From NCBI GenBank assembly GCA_000969725.1, contig JXSR01S042867.1: a DNA stretch of 20,463 nt. One strand, written 5' to 3'. Each line of letters opens with the position of its first letter. The stretch's first letter is position 1. The DNA is from Ophiothrix spiculata. Its lineage: Eukaryota > Echinodermata > Ophiuroidea > Amphilepidida > Ophiotrichidae. The translations under genes and the position numbers were made by a program. This document shows, piece after piece, positions 17,850-20,463 of the stretch. A model generated the notes under the pieces. It made no database searches. It had not been told where the DNA came from and saw only the letters and a program-made list of their open reading frames with translations.

Positions 17850-18403
17850 CGCACTATAAATCCCCAGTATTTTATTTAGATCACGTTTTATCTATATCAT
17901 ATAATTCAATAATAACTTGTATCCCATGCATACCCAACATTTTACAGGGTGGTCCAAAACTATGTTTATCATGTTTATCGAGATTCAAGGAATTGTTGTT
18001 TCTTCCAAAGGAAAACATATTACAAACAAATTTCAATTGATATGACGAAATGTTCGCCTTAAAAGCAATTTCTAATCAATTAATATAGGGCTCCAACTCG
18101 ATTTATGATGGTTCCGATAAATGTTTGTATTTTTTAAGCTATAAGATTAATTAAAATATCGTTATTCTTGGTCACAAGTAACATCTATCTAATTGTTACC
18201 ACTAAATGATATGCCTGCTCAATAAACTTGTTATTGAACTCATATGAACTGAAATGTATCTGAATTCAACTGACACAGCTCCCCCGATTAAGCTTCTTCT
18301 ATTCATATGTATCATCTGTTTACAACTTTTAACTAAAATCAAATAATATTTTCATACCAATAATGTGTGAGTTAAAATATGCAAGGAAATCCACATGTCA
18401 GAT
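17850..18403. other. AT-rich stretch with a solitary mariner-like end
   Basis: TACAGGGTGGTCCAAAACTA at about 17944-17963 resembles a mariner-type terminus, but I found no matching inverse end within the window. Otherwise no gene or repeat is supported. Confidence 0.3.
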
Positions 18404-18580
18404 GGGGTGTCTATAAACGGGGACCACTTAAAAACGTTTTTAAGTGTTATAAAATAGTTAAATTGGGTCCCCGTTTTTCAGTTTTGGGGTCCCCGTTGGA
18501 AATCTATAAAACGGGGACCCAAAAAAAGTTAAGTTAAAAATAATTAAATTGGGGTCCCCGTTTTCACACCTATACACCCC
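18404..18580. repeat. Inverted-repeat block with GGGGTCCCCGTTTT units
   Basis: The block opens with GGGGTGTCTATAAACGGGGA and closes with the inverse-like GGGGTCCCCGTTTT...ACACCCC. Within it lie GGGTCCCCGTTTTT (18465-18478), GGGGTCCCCGTT (18486-18497) and AATCTATAAAACGGGGACCC (18501-18520), in alternating orientations. A 22-bp perfect palindrome (CACTTAAAAACG and its inverse) spans 18425-18446. Confidence 0.7.
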
Positions 18581-18882
18581 AGCATAACTTGGGGCTCTAA
18601 GGAAGGTTATTCACAAAAATTACGTACGTAGTTCATTGTTGAAAGCCTAGAAAAAATAGGGATCTCCGTTTTGAATACCCTAGGGATATCTATAAAACAG
18701 GCCGAGCCCAACTATCTCCCCTTTAATTAGCAGTATTACAGTTAATATTTCTCACATTCTTAAGACTCTGATAGCCTCACGATTACGCAAACGTACAATC
18801 TTAACGATAAATACCAACCCACACATCCACACCAACCCCACCCACCCCAAGGTTACATGACGCTGCGTGTTGTTTCAGACAG

Positions 18883-19100
18883 AGGGGAGCGTGGCCGAGC
18901 GGTTAGTGCACGGGTCTCGTAATACAGAGGTTCGAGCCCCGGGACGGGCGGTTTTCGTCTCCTTGTTTCCTTGGGCAAGAAACTTCACTCTACTTGCTCC
19001 GTGGTCGGACAGTCACGTAAAGCTGTGGGTCCCCTGTACGAATAGACTCCTTCATGGGGTATGCATGTTATGCAAGTACTTGTATCATTGATTGATTGAT
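18883..19100 (+). mobile_element. tRNA-derived SINE, near full length
   Basis: The head is tRNA-like. It has an A box in GTGGCCGAGCGGTTAGTG (about 18891-18908) and a B box GGTTCGAGCCC (18929-18939), which together form an internal RNA polymerase III promoter. A body follows (TTGGGCAAGAAACTTCACTC, GCTCCGTGGTCGGACAGTCA, GGTCCCCTGTACGAAT), and the copy ends in a TTGATTGATTGAT tail typical of SINEs. The leucine/serine-like A box suggests the tRNA class of origin, but this is unproven. The B-box region runs straight into the SINE body with no acceptor-stem closure, so it is not a functional tRNA gene. I saw no clear target duplication. A truncated copy lies at 4121-4284. Confidence 0.85.
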
Positions 19101-19143
19101 ATATAAAACATCGCACACCATCAACCATCACATCCACCAAACA

Positions 19144-19188
19144 CCCCCCCCCCCCCCAACACACACACACACACCCCCGGGGGGGGGG
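19144..19188 (+). repeat. C-run, CA-run and G-run simple repeat
   Basis: A run of about 14 C, then a CA dinucleotide run, then CCCCC followed by about 10 G. The C and G runs could pair with each other or form four-stranded structures, and their lengths may be unstable or mis-assembled. Confidence 0.85.
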
Positions 19189-19544
19189 CATCAGTATTTA
19201 GGGGTTCATTTACAATCGCTTTATTTATATTTGGCCCGACGGCGCAGCGGGTGGCATTCAAAGTGGTAAAAATAGGAAACAGTGTAATACCGTTAATCAA
19301 AGGGGTCCCCGTTTTATAGATTTCCCTAGGGCAATCTATACCTGGGGTAATCTATAAAACGGGGACCCCTATTGTTTCTCGGCTTTCCACAATGAACCAT
19401 GTTATTTTATGAATAACTTTGCTCAGAGCCCCAAGTACATGGGCATTTTTTAACCCGCCAAGAAATACAGGGTGGATTATAACCTGTTTGTCATTTTGTC
19501 TAGGCAATAATTATTATCTGAATAGCTGAAATATACACAGAAAA

Positions 19545-19850
19545 AAGTGGGTCATTTGACTCTTTTAAGGCATTGTGTGTCAGTAAGCGGACAAAATGAC
19601 TCAAAAACCGTGAAAAGTGAGTCATTAATTTTGTGTACACGGTGACACACTATGGCTCAAGTGAGTTAACTCTTTTAATGTAAAATAGTGACAAGTTCAC
19701 TCTCTTTCTCTCTGTCTCGGGGTGAAAACAATTTCACTCTAAACGAGTGCAATTTCACTCTTGTAGAGTGAATTTTAACTCTGAAAAGAGTGAAATCTTA
19801 ACTATGCTACTTTTCAAGAGTGTATTGTCACTCTTTGTAAAGGCTGTTCC
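19545..19850. repeat. GAGTGA/TCACTC-rich palindromic stretch with two TGA(C/G)TCA sites
   Basis: GAGTG/CACTC words recur about ten times in both orientations, for example TTTCACTCT, TAGAGTGAA, AAAGAGTGAA and GTCACTCTTTG. TGACTCA (19597-19603) and TGAGTCA (19618-19624) are consensus AP-1-type sites. The arrangement suggests a decayed foldback element, but I could not define its ends. Confidence 0.5.
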
Positions 19851-19937
19851 CTAGTATTCTTGTGGACGAAGAGTGATCAAATTCAAACTTCAAGAAACAT
19901 GTCGCTTTGAAAGTTTGTTTTGTATTCTCATCCCTAA

Positions 19938-20066
19938 ATAAGAGACTCTATGTCCAGATAACAAAGCTGAACCCTAAATAATTGCCCTTATCCTGAGGCT
20001 CAAGATAAGGACCGTTATTTGTGATTCAGCATCAAGTTTTATATAATTGAGTTAAGAGTCTCTTGT
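19938..20066. repeat. Imperfect foldback of about 130 bp
   Basis: ATAAGAGACTCT (19938-19949) is mirrored by AGAGTCTCTTGT (20055-20066) with one mismatch. Further in, GCTGAACCCTAAATAA pairs loosely with TTATTTGTGATTCAGC, and CCTTATC pairs with GATAAGG around the centre. It looks like a small, moderately old MITE without a recognisable target duplication. Confidence 0.65.
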
Positions 20067-20463
20067 TTAATGATAACAAACCCTATCCAACACGTCTATC
20101 CCTTTTCTATTCCATAAATTATCCATTGTGTTTCTTTTATTCAAAGTTCGTTGCCCTGGCCGTTATCTTTAAGAACGTGGCTTGGAGACCAATATCAAAC
20201 AAAGCATTTTGATAAAGGTCTGGGCAGCAAAATGAGACGAGGTGGAGAATTATTATGCAGTCATTATCATGAAGTCAGCGAATTAAATGGTAACATTGAT
20301 ATTTAAGAGCAAGTTTTTCTAAGAATCAGGCAGGCTGCTAAATAAGTTGAAAGATGAGGGTCCGCAAATTTTGATAATATTATGGTGGTAAGCTATGGAC
20401 GTAAATAGAATTCCATCGGTGGTGTTTAAAAAATCTACAGTCCCCTCACTTCGCTTGGGTGAG
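20067..20463. other. Window end, nothing recognised
   Basis: No gene is seen. A loose inverted pairing (GTTGCCCTGGCCGTTATC near 20151 against GATAAAGGTCTGGGCAGC near 20211) is the only structure noticed. The window stops inside a CTCACTTCGCTTGGGTGAG sequence that may be the start of another repeat. Confidence 0.4.

Larger units (their letters stand above)
18585..19445. repeat. Large inverted-repeat element interrupted by a SINE
   Basis: The left arm (about 18585-18700) contains ACTTGGGGCTCTAAG, GGTTATTCA, GTTCATTGTTGAAAGCC, AATAGGGATCTCCGTTTTGA and ATATCTATAAAACAGG. It is mirrored by the right arm (about 19302-19445), which has GGGGTCCCCGTTTTATAGAT, GGCTTTCCACAATGAAC, TGAATAAC and GAGCCCCAAGT. 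The right arm holds its own perfect 21-bp hairpin (19302-19322/19349-19369). Between the arms lie the SINE (18883-19100) and a simple repeat, which suggests nested insertion into an older foldback element. Confidence 0.65.

Noticed and set aside
17820-17850. Short resemblance of the minus strand to the SRP RNA word AGTGCGCTATGCC
   Set aside because: The match is about 13 bases and the expected conserved SRP core does not follow; treated as chance.
17944-17963. Solitary mariner-like terminus TACAGGGTGGTCC, and a similar word near 19468
   Set aside because: No matching inverse end was found at a plausible distance, and the two words are in the same orientation, so no element is called.
18890-18940. 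Possible tRNA gene with A and B boxes
   Set aside because: There is no acceptor-stem closure, the sequence runs straight into a SINE body and tail, and a related truncated copy exists at 4121-4284. It is a SINE head.
1-20463. CRISPR array, bacterial operon or phage-type gene cluster
   Set aside because: There are no regularly spaced identical repeats with unique spacers, no ribosome-binding-site-led gene chain, and coding density is far too low.

Overview
This is AT-rich, intron- and repeat-laden eukaryotic DNA, most likely from a marine invertebrate animal. An echinoderm or hemichordate-like deuterostome is my best guess. The evidence is a spliceosomal acceptor before the only convincing gene, a tRNA-derived SINE with a (TTGA)n-type tail, many small foldback/MITE-type elements, a mariner-type element, and no operon-like packing. 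The species guess is inference only.

The one well-supported gene lies at 14564-15442 (+). It encodes a 292-residue sulfotransferase-like P-loop protein held in one coding exon. A splice acceptor precedes it at 14529, with the upstream exon(s) not identified, and two candidate poly(A) signals follow at 15623 and 15998. A near-perfect 265-bp hairpin element sits between those two signals. Downstream lies a graveyard of the same gene. Three very decayed fragments of its middle part occur at about 15913-16260, and a younger 5'-truncated duplicate at 16668-17166 carries a GC-rich insert. A MITE (16275-16664) separates the decayed fragments from the younger duplicate. I see no other intact protein gene.

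Layout. 1-2600: mostly featureless, with one weak coding-like island (1949-2192). 2617-3011: TA-flanked MITE. 3209-3793: three diverged ~200-bp tandem units. 3986-4694: hairpin, SINE fragment and the first copy of a MITE family whose second copy lies at 16275-16664. 4761-5489: a ~280-bp direct duplication. 5490-9772: gene-poor, AT-rich, with short palindromes, a diverged tandem duplication (7011-7325), a cluster of ATGCAAAT octamers and a GGT/GAT microsatellite. 9782-10002: foldback element with a 9-bp target duplication. 11161-12677: mariner-type element with ~190-bp inverted arms and no transposase. 13720-14401: 682-bp foldback inside the intron just upstream of the gene. 17590-17845: unexplained GC-rich island. 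18404-19445: an inverted-repeat cluster built from an ATCTATAAAACGGGGACCCC-type motif, with a full SINE nested inside. 19545-20066: short GAGTGA/TCACTC-rich and palindromic sequence.

There is no evidence of a multi-gene pathway. The biology worth following is how foldback elements have surrounded, and possibly regulate, the single sulfotransferase-like gene, and how that gene has shed decaying partial copies next to itself. All identities and boundaries were judged by eye.
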